Source: UBA685 sp049890215 (GTDB taxonomy: Bacteria; Pseudomonadota; Alphaproteobacteria; Puniceispirillales; Puniceispirillaceae). From it: DNA of 62,751 nt. The position numbers were made by a program, and so were the translations under genes. Shown here piece after piece: positions 9,126 through 17,335 of this stretch. Location: the NCBI GenBank assembly GCA_049890215.1, contig JBMHBX010000004.1:1-62751 (forward strand), written 5' to 3'. The notes below the pieces were generated by a model. That model did not search any database, was not told where the DNA came from, and was given only the letters and a program-made list of their open reading frames with translations. Position 1 is the stretch's first letter. Each line of letters begins with the position of its first letter.

Positions 9126-10571
9126 TTAACGGCGCCAAAATCCCGGGTGAAGCATCACAAGAACAGTGAATAATTCAAGCCTGCCAAGAAGCATGCCAAG
9201 ACACATGGCCCATTTGGCCATGACAGGCAGGTCTCCAAAATGATTATTCGGGCCAATGATCTCACTAAGGCCCGGCCCGACATTAGAAATGGCAGTGGCA
9301 GCGCCTGATAAAGCAGTTTGAAAATCAAGACCTGCCATGCCCAGAAAGACAGCCAGAATCACAAAACATAAAATATAAAGATAGAAAAAACCCATCACCG
9401 CATCCATCACAGAATCAGAAACAGGACGCTTATTATAATAGGCAATCACAACGCCATGTGGCCGAAGCAGGCGTGATATCTGGACTTTGATCGTAGAGGC
9501 AAGCACTTGTAATCTGAAGATCTTAACACCGCAGGTGGTTGAACCGGCGCAGCCACCAATAAACATGCATATCAGCAAAATGGTGGTGGCAAAACCGCCC
9601 CATGCAGCAAAATTAGCTGTACCATAACCTGTGCCTGTCAAAATGGATACAGTGTTAAAACTGGCAAGGCGCACAGCTTCGATAATGCTATAATTCTGAT
9701 TGGTCAGATTGAGTGAAATGAAGGTGATAACAATCAGAAGAAGAGCGATAAACCAACGCACTTGCGGGTCATGACGCAAATTATGCCACCCCCCTCTGGT
9801 GAGTGCCACATAATGCGCAAAAGGCAGAGAGCCAATAATCATCCCGGAGATAATGATGACCTCAATCACCCAGGAATCAAAGGCACCAATGGATAAGGTG
9901 CGTGTCGAATAGCCACCTGTCGCAATGGTGGTCATGGCATGCGCGATGGCATCAAAGCCAGGCATGCCAGCCACACCAAGCATGACGGCCCATAATAATG
10001 TTAATGTGGTATAGGCAATAAAAATACCGCCTGCTAATTGTGTGGCGCGTGGCAAAACTTTTTCAGCAGAATCATAAGACTCGGTTTTGAAAAGCTGCAT
10101 CCCGCCAACTGACAACATCGGCAATACCGCAAGAGCCATCACCACAATACCAATGCCGCCAAGCCATTGCAGCAAAGCGCGCCAGAGCAACACACCTGCT
10201 GAGGCACGTTCGATAACAGGTAAGATGGTTGATCCAGTGGTCGTTATGCCTGAGACAGATTCAAAAAGCGCATCAGATAAAGATAAATCTAAATCAGATA
10301 GCAAAAATGGCAGAGCCCCAAATAAACCTATTGATATCCAGGCGCTGTTTGTCAGCAAAAACGCCTGCCGTAAGCTGATATCAAATTCAGCTGACCCGTG
10401 ATGGGCAAGCCATAAACCAATACCAACAAAGCCTGTGACAAGCGCAGAGATAGCAAATGCCTGCCAGTTAGAAGAGCCGGTAACAATGTCGGCTATCATC
10501 GGCACAAGCATTGTCCCCGATAATATCGCAAGCAGGATACCAAGAATATTTAAGACAGGTGTAAAGCGCAT
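9126..10571 (-). CDS. trkH: Trk/Ktr-type potassium uptake protein TrkH
   Basis: About 481 residues from the start at 10571 (MRFTPVLNIL); an upstream in-frame ATG at 10595 exists. It is a multi-pass inner-membrane K+ translocating subunit. The four pore-loop filters can be seen in order: TTTGST, TGGYSTR, TGTGYGT and SNVGPG. The repeated membrane segments between them fit the four M1-P-M2 units. The cytosolic regulator TrkA is not in the window. folE lies 110 bases upstream on the same strand. Confidence 0.94.
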   Translation of the reverse strand: MRFTPVLNILGILLAILSGTMLVPMIADIVTGSSNWQAFAISALVTGFVGIGLWLAHHGSAEFDISLRQAFLLTNSAWISIGLFGALPFLLSDLDLSLSDALFESVSGITTTGSTILPVIERASAGVLLWRALLQWLGGIGIVVMALAVLPMLSVGGMQLFKTESYDSAEKVLPRATQLAGGIFIAYTTLTLLWAVMLGVAGMPGFDAIAHAMTTIATGGYSTRTLSIGAFDSWVIEVIIISGMIIGSLPFAHYVALTRGGWHNLRHDPQVRWFIALLLIVITFISLNLTNQNYSIIEAVRLASFNTVSILTGTGYGTANFAAWGGFATTILLICMFIGGCAGSTTCGVKIFRLQVLASTIKVQISRLLRPHGVVIAYYNKRPVSDSVMDAVMGFFYLYILCFVILAVFLGMAGLDFQTALSGAATAISNVGPGLSEIIGPNNHFGDLPVMAKWAMCLGMLLGRLELFTVLVMLHPGFWRR

Positions 10572-10681
10572 AATTGCCTTTTTATCATCACGCACAGACC
10601 GGCATCATCGTTACGCAAACGGTCTGTATCATATGGTTGTGACTATAATTGTAAATAAGCAGGACTGTAAAGCGTGTCAGT

Positions 10682-11302
10682 CTATTTGCCTAATTGCATA
10701 TGTTGATAAAAACGATCACGCAATGCATGGTCTGTTTCAAAAGCGCCGGTGAATTGGGTTGTCACCATAGAGACAGATGGCTTTTTCACCCCTCTTGTGG
10801 TCATGCATTGATGTTTGGCATCTATCAAAATCGCAACGCCTTTGGGCTCAAGAGCCTGTTGAATGCAATTGGCGATCTGCGCTGTCATGGTTTCTTGTGT
10901 TTGCAATCTTTTGGCAAAGCTATCCATGACGCGTGCTAATTTAGAAATGCCAACAACACGCCTGTCAGGCAGATAGGCAATGTAGGCCTTGCCACCAATA
11001 GGCACCATATGATGTTCACAATGTGACTGCATCTCAATATCACGCAGCATCACCATATCCTGATAGCCTTCGACTTCTTCAAAAGTGCGGGCAAGCATGG
11101 CGGCAGGATCTTCTTCATATCCTTGAAAGAACTCTTCATAAGCGCGTACAACACGAGCTGGTGTATCAATCAGCCCTTCACGAGAGGGATCATCACCTGC
11201 CCAGCGCAATAAAACTTCAACGGCGTCTTCTGCTTCTTGTCTGGTTGGCTTTTTGTGCGCCGTCTGCTTTTTCAGCTCATCAACGGTATCATAAGGTGTC
11301 AT
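10682..11302 (-). CDS. folE: GTP cyclohydrolase I
   Basis: 206 residues, a full-length type I enzyme that converts GTP to dihydroneopterin triphosphate, the first step of folate synthesis. Motifs: the zinc-binding SQCEHHMVPI segment, GKAYIAYLP, and GISKLARV. Further zinc and active-site residues occur in DAKHQCMTTRGV. It is preceded by a 176-base gap. Confidence 0.97.
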   Translation of the reverse strand: MTPYDTVDELKKQTAHKKPTRQEAEDAVEVLLRWAGDDPSREGLIDTPARVVRAYEEFFQGYEEDPAAMLARTFEEVEGYQDMVMLRDIEMQSHCEHHMVPIGGKAYIAYLPDRRVVGISKLARVMDSFAKRLQTQETMTAQIANCIQQALEPKGVAILIDAKHQCMTTRGVKKPSVSMVTTQFTGAFETDHALRDRFYQHMQLGK

Positions 11303-11478
11303 GATGTGTTGTCCGTACTTTTATTAACCCGTTATTGTGAACCATTTACAACAACTTGCGACAAACGATTATCAGCATTCAGCGTGATGGTCCAGTTTTC
11401 TGACGCTGATTTCCTCTATAAGCAACTATTTTTACGCGCCAAACGCATCTTCAGATTAGGGTGTTTTTTGCCTATTAG

Positions 11479-12114
11479 TCAAATAGACGGCCAGTCAATA
11501 AGCTGTCCTGTGGCAAAAGCTTTATCTGTTTCATGATGAGAAATCAGCAAGGCAGGTATCTGTCTTTCCTTAATTTGCTGAGAGACAAAATGCCCGAATT
11601 GTGACCGTAATTCGGGATCAAGGCTGCCAAAACTCTCATCCATCAACAAGGCGCGCGGCGCAGATAACATCGCTCTCATCATCGCAATTCGCGCTTTTTG
11701 ACCACCAGAAAGATGGGCCGGGTCCTTGTCGCCATAGCCTGACAGGCTAGCGGCTTCCAGGGCATTTGTGATGGCGCTCTGTCTTTTGGCACGTGTCAGG
11801 CCAGCCGGCAGACCAAAGCCCAGATTTTCAGCAACATTCAAATGAGGGAACAATAGAGATTCCTGAAATAAAATCGCGATTTGTCTTTTATGTGTCGGCA
11901 CCTCATTTAGGGGCGTGCTATCAAGCACGATAGTGCCGCTAATCGATAAATGCGGCTCATATGTGCCGGCAATGGCTGATAATAATGTTGATTTACCGCA
12001 CCCGCTCGGCCCCTGAATTAAGGCAATTTCACCTGCTTTCATGGTCATTGAAAAATCATGTAGCAAAAGGCGATCAGGCCAGCTAAGGCAAAGATTGTGA
12101 AGCTCAAGTGTCAT
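11479..12114 (-). CDS. ynjD: ABC transporter ATP-binding protein, YnjD-like
   Basis: 211 residues with a complete nucleotide-binding domain: Walker A GPSGCGKST (about 35-43), Q-loop near LFQESLLFP, signature LSGGQKAR, Walker B ALLMDES, D-loop SLDPE and switch His in LISHHETD. It most resembles YnjD/ThiQ-class ATPases of importers with a fused permease. The matching binding protein and permease lie at 13272-16271 on the other strand. The gene upstream on the same strand (lipoprotein, ends 12190) is 75 bases away, so the two are likely co-transcribed. Substrate not known. Confidence 0.85.
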   Translation of the reverse strand: MTLELHNLCLSWPDRLLLHDFSMTMKAGEIALIQGPSGCGKSTLLSAIAGTYEPHLSISGTIVLDSTPLNEVPTHKRQIAILFQESLLFPHLNVAENLGFGLPAGLTRAKRQSAITNALEAASLSGYGDKDPAHLSGGQKARIAMMRAMLSAPRALLMDESFGSLDPELRSQFGHFVSQQIKERQIPALLISHHETDKAFATGQLIDWPSI

Positions 12115-12189
12115 GAACTATCCTCATGGTTTCTGTGCAGCGGGCACACAGATGGTCACGGTCATGAATTATCTGGATATCATATCATG

Positions 12190-13065
12190 TCAAGGCGCGC
12201 CAACGCTAGCACCAGATAAAATGCCTGCTTGGGACGTCACCGCAAATAATAAGCCTATATTATTTGCCTCAGGACCAAAAAACCGCACATGGGCATAGTG
12301 AGATAATACATCTTCATCCGTCTCGTGGATCTGAAGATGCGTGCCTGAAAGAGCGTGATTATCCCTTCTGTTCTGTGATGATGGTGCAGGGTCAGAAAGG
12401 GATAAGGGGTCAGAAACAGATACAGGAATTGAAAGGCTAAATTCAGGTGCAGAGGCTGAAAAAATTCCTAACCCGCTATTGGACGTGAACGCAAATTGCG
12501 AGTCTGTTTCCCCTAATGTACTTGTGCAAAATGAACAAAAATAAAGTGTCGTCATCTTGTAAATCATATCAACAGATGGCTGTGGTCCTGCTCTGCCAAA
12601 TAAAAAGAACTGGCCCGGATCAGCGTGATTCACAAGATGAATGCCAAAGAGATCTGACGGGCCTTGTGAGGGCTGAATCGCGTGAAGTTGATGAGACAAA
12701 TGTGACAGACCAACATAGGTATCTTTAGCCGTATCTTTTGTAGATTGGGGATAAATTGGCGCAATCAGCGGATCTGGCTGTTTGTTCAAAAAGCCAATGA
12801 TCTGATCATCAGAGGCAAAATGCGTGACCTCACCCGTTGTGACATTGATGGTAAAAGCATGCGGGTCCTGTCCGTCAAATACCGGGAATTTCGAAAATAA
12901 AAATGACGCATTCGGGCGCTCAATATCAACTGTTGTGGTGGCAAGTGACAACCCAGTGGCACCGCTGCTCCCGCCACCACAACCGCCGAGGGAGAGACTA
13001 TAAGCAAGCATAAGACCGAACATGGCTTTTGGAGGGAAAGCATATGCTGGAAACCCGGGACTCAT
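12190..13065 (-). CDS. predicted surface lipoprotein, possibly TbpB-like beta-barrel
   Basis: 291 residues from the ATG at 13065; a GTG at 13074 behind AGGA is an alternative, and an ATG at 13113 is also in frame. The signal ends in lipobox LGGC (Cys29), followed by a Gly/Ser-rich linker, as in outer-membrane or surface lipoproteins. The body is Ser/Thr/Phe-rich and beta-like. Near the C-terminus the HVRFFGPEANNIGLLFAV stretch resembles the closing motif of the transferrin-binding-protein B barrel (FxGPxAxExGGxF), which is my basis for the TbpB-like suggestion. A CSFC pair at residues 177-180 could form a disulfide or bind metal. Its position between the ATPase and the binding protein of one ABC system suggests a role in capture. 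Family assignment is tentative. Confidence 0.6.
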   Translation of the reverse strand: MSPGFPAYAFPPKAMFGLMLAYSLSLGGCGGGSSGATGLSLATTTVDIERPNASFLFSKFPVFDGQDPHAFTINVTTGEVTHFASDDQIIGFLNKQPDPLIAPIYPQSTKDTAKDTYVGLSHLSHQLHAIQPSQGPSDLFGIHLVNHADPGQFFLFGRAGPQPSVDMIYKMTTLYFCSFCTSTLGETDSQFAFTSNSGLGIFSASAPEFSLSIPVSVSDPLSLSDPAPSSQNRRDNHALSGTHLQIHETDEDVLSHYAHVRFFGPEANNIGLLFAVTSQAGILSGASVGAP

Positions 13066-13202
13066 CTGATGCACTTCATTCCTACACTCTCTTCTTATGT
13101 TATAATGTGACAAGGCCTATCAATAAGGTCTATTGCACCTGGCGGATTGGCCTTTTTGTTATTTTGCCTTGTCCAAGAGTGTTAAACCTGTCTATCTAGG
13201 TT

Positions 13203-13218
13203 GTCACAGGACAGTGAC
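13203..13218. promoter_or_regulatory. GTCAC-N6-GTGAC dyad between divergent transport genes
   Basis: A perfect 5-6-5 inverted repeat lies 53 bases before the ynjB-like start, within the 206-base region shared by the two divergent gene pairs. Its shape suits a dimeric repressor site. No regulator gene is nearby to assign it to. Confidence 0.3.
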
Positions 13219-13271
13219 GGCGCATGATGCAAATGCCAGATGAAAACCATGTCACAACCAAACAGAGGTTT

Positions 13272-14495
13272 ATGAAAATGAAAGTCTCTAATATAATTCG
13301 ATCTTTTGTGATGATTGGCGCGCTTTTTAGCGCGGCAAGTTCAGCGATGGCAGATACATCTTTTGATAAGCTTGTCGCACAGGCAGACGGCCAGACAGTG
13401 TTTTTGAATGCATGGGGCGGTGATGATAAAATCAACGCCTATATCAGATGGGTCGGTGATGAGGTGCAAGAGCGCTATGGTATAACGCTTGAGCATATCA
13501 AACTGACAGATACCGCTGCGGCAGTCTCTCGCATTTTGGCTGAGAAGACAGCTGGTCGTGATACAGACGGATCAGTTGATATGTTGTGGGTGAATGGTGA
13601 GAATTTTGCCTCCATGATGCGTGCTGATTTATTGCAACCAGATGATTGGGTTACAAGCCTGCCAAATTGGCGCTTTACAGACAGTGAAGAATTGCCGGCT
13701 ATTTTGCTTGATTTCGCTGTTCCTACCAAAGGGCGTGAAGTGCCATGGGGCAGAGCGCAGCTTGTCTTTTTCTATGATAGTGCGTTTGTTGAGACACCGC
13801 CGCTTAGTGCCGGCGCGCTGAAAACCTATATTATGGCCAATCCTGGTCGCTTTACCTATCCGCAGCCACCTGATTTTATTGGGGTTTCATTTCTAAAACA
13901 GCTTTTGATTGAATTGACAAATCAGACGCCTGCTTTGTATCAGCCAGTGGAAGATTCGGATTTTGAGGCCATAACACAACCCTTATGGGCCTATTTAGAA
14001 CAGATTAATGACAAGCTTTGGCGTGGTGGTCGCGCTTATCCTCAAAATTACCCTGCCATGCGCCAGCTGGTCGCTGATGGTGAGTTAGATATTTACATTG
14101 CCTTTAACCCGGCAGATGCGTCATCTGCGATTGCCAGAGGTGAATTGCCGCAGACTGTGCGATCTTATGTGCATGAGGCTGGCACTTTGGCAAATGTGCA
14201 TTTTTTGGCGATCACTTATAATAGTGATGTCTCGCAAGCGGCCAAAGTGGTGGCTAATTTTATGCTCTCGCCAGAGGCGCAATTGCGCAAAGCAAACGCT
14301 GATATTTGGGGTGACCCGTCTGTTCTGTCAATTGCCAAATTATCAGAGTCTGATCAAAAGGCATTTGCTGCCCTACCCAAAGGGGTGGCAACATTAGGGC
14401 CGGCTGCGTTAGCCAAAACCTTGCCAGAGCCTCACCCTTCATGGGTGCCAAAGCTTGAGGCAGCATGGCTTGCCCGCTTTGCCTCTGGTCAATAG
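13272..14495 (+). CDS. ynjB: ABC transporter substrate-binding protein, YnjB-like
   Basis: 407 residues from the ATG at 13272, chosen because GAGG (13265-13268) is well placed and the signal peptide (basic start, hydrophobic core, cleavage near SAMADT) begins there. The mature protein is a periplasmic type-II binding protein, with VFLNAWGGDDKINAYIRWV at its start and an ERYGITLEHIKL first-domain strand. The family includes YnjB and is related to thiamine and ferric-iron binding proteins. The permease gene follows after 81 bases. The ligand cannot be deduced. Confidence 0.85.
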   Translation: MKMKVSNIIRSFVMIGALFSAASSAMADTSFDKLVAQADGQTVFLNAWGGDDKINAYIRWVGDEVQERYGITLEHIKLTDTAAAVSRILAEKTAGRDTDGSVDMLWVNGENFASMMRADLLQPDDWVTSLPNWRFTDSEELPAILLDFAVPTKGREVPWGRAQLVFFYDSAFVETPPLSAGALKTYIMANPGRFTYPQPPDFIGVSFLKQLLIELTNQTPALYQPVEDSDFEAITQPLWAYLEQINDKLWRGGRAYPQNYPAMRQLVADGELDIYIAFNPADASSAIARGELPQTVRSYVHEAGTLANVHFLAITYNSDVSQAAKVVANFMLSPEAQLRKANADIWGDPSVLSIAKLSESDQKAFAALPKGVATLGPAALAKTLPEPHPSWVPKLEAAWLARFASGQ

Positions 14496-14576
14496 GATTA
14501 AGGGCTGTGTTATTATAAAGGGATGTCATAGGGTCACATGGCATATCATGCGCCATAAGATGAGTGAGTTGCCCTT

Positions 14577-16271
14577 ATGATATGGGTTTTATTATCAGCT
14601 AGTTTAGTTGTTTTCAGCGCGCCGGTCATCATTGGTGTGGTAGGTGTGATATTACCTGCGGCAGGATTTTTTCCGCCTCTTGGTCATTATCATTTGTCTT
14701 TTGATCCTCTGATTTTGTTTTTCACTAATCCGGCAGCCTATCACGGCATTATCACCTCATTGATGACAGGGCTGATTGCCAGCTTTTTATCAGTGTTTTT
14801 TGTGTTTGCCCTGATGTCTTTTGGCGCGCAAGGCGGGGTTGGCAGCCATCTTATGCGCCTGCACAGGCGCCTGATGGGCCCTTTGATTGCTTTGCCACAT
14901 GCGACCATAGCGATTGCCTTATTATTCTTGCTTGCGCCCTCCGGATTTTTGGTCAGATTGATATCACCTGAGCTGACAGGATGGACACGCCCGCCTGCTT
15001 TTGGCTTTGTGCCAGACCAGACAGGATGGCTTTTGATTATAGGATTAATGGTCAAAGAGATTCCTTTTTTATTATTCATCGCTCTGGCGCAAAGTCAGAG
15101 GCTTGCGATTACAAGCTATCAGCAAGTGGGGATGAGTTTTGGCTATCAGCCTGTGGTGGTATGGGCATTCGGGATCTGGCCGCAGATATACAGGCAGATG
15201 CGTCTGCCAATTCTGGCCGTCTTGGCCTATAGCCTGTCTGTGGTGGATATGGCTTTGATATTGGGGCCAACTTTGCCGCCGCCTCTATCTGTGCTTGTTT
15301 TGCAGGGATTTCATGATGCTGATCTGCAAATAAGGCTTCCTGCCTCTGCCGGTGCGCTTATACAGATACTGATCATTTTAGCAGGGGTTGGTACCTGGTT
15401 TATTGGCGAAAAGATTGTGCGTTTCCTGATGCGCCTTGCGCTGTCGCATGGGTTGCGCCTGCGAGGTTTTGCGTCTTTTATCGGTCTTTGTTTTCTGCTG
15501 ATATCAGCCGTGTTTTTGCTGTTATGTATTGGTCTTTTTGCAATTGGTTTATGGGCGTTTGCCAATCGATGGTCATTTGGTGATAAATGGCCGGGTGATT
15601 TTGGGTTGCGTTACTGGCACAGTCAGGCTTTGTCCGGTTCTGTTGTGACAGATTCCATTCTCATTGCCTGTCTTGCCAGCTTCATCTGTGTGGCAGTGGC
15701 TGCTTTTTGGTTGGAATGGATAGCAAGAGATAAAAGGGCTGTTGCCATGGTGACAGCCATATTATTCACCCCGTTATTTGTGCCTCAAATCTCTTTGTTA
15801 TTTGGTTTGCAGGTCGCGCTTAGCTGGTCCTATCTTGATGGCAGGATTGGCACAGTCATCTTTGTGCATTGCCTATATATTTTGCCTTATGTGTGGTTGG
15901 TGCTTGCCCCTGCTTATGAGGCGCATGATGAGCGCTATATGCAGCTTGGTCACATGATGGGGTATCGGCGATTGCAACGGTTTTGGAAGATCCGCCTGCC
16001 AATGCTGGCTTATAGTTTTGGAAGCGCAGTTATATTAGGGTTTGCTGTTTCGTTTGCGCTTTACGTGCCATCTGTTTTTTCAGGTGCAGGCCAGATCACA
16101 ACCCTGACTATGGAGGCTGTGACACAAGCGGCAAGCGGAAGCAGAGGCGCCACAGCACAAGCGGCCTTTTTGCAAATGGCTCTGCCCTTTATCTGTTTTT
16201 TGCTTGTGCGGTTGTTTTTGCAACTTCGTTTTGGCAGATATCAATCTATGCAAGCGCATAAACATCGCTAA
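14577..16271 (+). CDS. ynjC: ABC transporter permease, fused two-domain, YnjC-like
   Basis: 564 residues, very hydrophobic, with about twelve predicted membrane segments in two homologous halves, as in ThiP/FbpB/YnjC permeases. Each half carries a cytoplasmic EAA-like loop (around GMSFGYQPVVVWAFGIWPQ in the first half and GHMMGYRRLQRFWKIRLP in the second) that contacts the ATPase. It works with the binding protein just upstream and presumably with the YnjD-like ATPase encoded at 11479-12114. In E. coli the three genes form one operon; here the ATPase is split off. Confidence 0.87.
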   Translation: MIWVLLSASLVVFSAPVIIGVVGVILPAAGFFPPLGHYHLSFDPLILFFTNPAAYHGIITSLMTGLIASFLSVFFVFALMSFGAQGGVGSHLMRLHRRLMGPLIALPHATIAIALLFLLAPSGFLVRLISPELTGWTRPPAFGFVPDQTGWLLIIGLMVKEIPFLLFIALAQSQRLAITSYQQVGMSFGYQPVVVWAFGIWPQIYRQMRLPILAVLAYSLSVVDMALILGPTLPPPLSVLVLQGFHDADLQIRLPASAGALIQILIILAGVGTWFIGEKIVRFLMRLALSHGLRLRGFASFIGLCFLLISAVFLLLCIGLFAIGLWAFANRWSFGDKWPGDFGLRYWHSQALSGSVVTDSILIACLASFICVAVAAFWLEWIARDKRAVAMVTAILFTPLFVPQISLLFGLQVALSWSYLDGRIGTVIFVHCLYILPYVWLVLAPAYEAHDERYMQLGHMMGYRRLQRFWKIRLPMLAYSFGSAVILGFAVSFALYVPSVFSGAGQITTLTMEAVTQAASGSRGATAQAAFLQMALPFICFLLVRLFLQLRFGRYQSMQAHKHR

Positions 16272-16290
16272 GCCATAGGCAAAAAATGAC

Positions 16291-16320
16291 TTGCTATTCA
16301 GGGCGATTTTAGTGTATAAG
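16291..16320 (+). promoter_or_regulatory. predicted sigma-70 promoter
   Basis: TTGCTA (16291-16296), an 18-base spacer and TATAAG (16315-16320). It would start a transcript near 16328, leaving a leader of about 215 bases before the DJ-1-like gene. Confidence 0.45.
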
Positions 16321-16335
16321 GCCGCCAGAATAAGC

Positions 16336-16400
16336 ATGATGGCAGTAAATATTCCGCCATCATTTCCTTTATGATTATCACATGCCAGTGGTGATCATTT
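16336..16400 (+). other. structured leader upstream of the DJ-1-like gene
   Basis: The first hairpin pairs ATGATGGC (16336-16343) with GCCATCAT (16356-16363), an 8-bp stem, followed by a pyrimidine run TTCCTTT. A second imperfect dyad follows (ATCAC..GTGAT, about 16376-16398). No known riboswitch core is recognised. It may be an attenuator, a small RNA or an mRNA leader. The rest of the 270-base gap (16272-16541) shows nothing else. Confidence 0.3.
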
Positions 16401-16541
16401 ACCCCATCTTAAAGGGCATTTTGCAAACACTCACCGATTGCTTTTCAACAGGCTGATAAGTGGCAAAATAGCATTCGTCTTACGGCGTTTTTGGGATGGT
16501 GACCAAGATTTGATAATAACAGGTTTAAGGAGACGTCTTCG

Positions 16542-17057
16542 ATGGCACAGAGTTCGCTTTCAGCTAAGAAAATGGCAATTATGGTTTCTGCAGGTTTTGA
16601 TGAAACACAATTCATAAATGTGCAAAAATCAATGATGTCCGCTAATGCCTGGCTTAAAGTGATTTCGAATAAACCTGGTCTTGTAAATGGATCTAATAAT
16701 GGCATGCTTGGCATGGCTTATCCGGTTGATGCAGTGCTATCTGAGACATTGGCAATTGATTATGACGGGCTGATCATTCCAGGCGGTGCCTCTCATATTG
16801 AAAAGCTGAAATCAGAGCCACATGCCATTCGCATTTTGCGTGCGTTTTTGCGTGAAGATATGCCTGTGTTATTTATTGATGATGCTGTGTCAATGTTATC
16901 AGATGTTGAAGCTGAGATTTCTGTTTCTGATTTTGGCGATGATGATGTTAATCTGGTGAAAAATGTTGTTAGCGTGACTGCAAATGCGTCTATGTCAGCT
17001 GCTTTGTCATCATTGGCAGATGCTTTGAGCTATTCTGATGAAGAGCAGGCAGCCTAG
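16542..17057 (+). CDS. stand-alone DJ-1/PfpI-fold protein resembling the catalase C-terminal domain
   Basis: 171 residues with a glutamine-amidotransferase-like fold: a first strand and turn with GFDETQF (Glu21), a middle DYDGLIIPGGASHIEKL segment, and the nucleophile-elbow position at VLFIDDAVSML. Where DJ-1 and PfpI have the catalytic Cys, this protein has Asp113, so protease, glyoxalase or chaperone chemistry using Cys is not expected. The same Cys loss occurs in the C-terminal domain of large-subunit catalases, which it resembles in layout, but no catalase domain is attached. SD AAGGAGA precedes the ATG. The DUF1289 gene follows by 40 bases. Confidence 0.65.
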   Translation: MAQSSLSAKKMAIMVSAGFDETQFINVQKSMMSANAWLKVISNKPGLVNGSNNGMLGMAYPVDAVLSETLAIDYDGLIIPGGASHIEKLKSEPHAIRILRAFLREDMPVLFIDDAVSMLSDVEAEISVSDFGDDDVNLVKNVVSVTANASMSAALSSLADALSYSDEEQAA

Positions 17058-17097
17058 CACGTAACCTCTTGTTTTTAGCAATCGTTGCGAGAACGCC

Positions 17098-17313
17098 ATG
17101 AGTGAAGAAAAATTAGCGTCTCCTTGTATCAGCATTTGCCAGATCAATCCTGTCAGTGGCAATTGTTCTGGTTGTTATCGCACAAGAACAGAGATTGCCA
17201 ATTGGCGCATCATGAGCGCAGAAGAGCAAAAGGCCCTTCTTGACGAATTGGGCGTGCGCCGCGCCAATGCAACAGGTGTGACAAGGCGAAAAACAAGACG
17301 GCGCAGTGCCTAG
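17098..17313 (+). CDS. DUF1289 family small cysteine-rich protein
   Basis: 71 residues. The N-terminal half carries the DUF1289 cysteine pattern (SPCISIC, then GNCSGCYRT), probably a small metal site, followed by EIANW and a basic Arg-rich tail. The family has no firmly assigned function. It sits in a tight run between the DJ-1-like gene and the methyltransferase, the latter starting 22 bases later. Confidence 0.85.
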   Translation: MSEEKLASPCISICQINPVSGNCSGCYRTRTEIANWRIMSAEEQKALLDELGVRRANATGVTRRKTRRRSA

Positions 17314-17335
17314 CGCCAAAGAGAGGGCAAAAGCC

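Noticed and set aside
13066..13271. TPP riboswitch before the YnjB-like gene
   Set aside because: No CTGAGA-type thi-box or paired core could be found.
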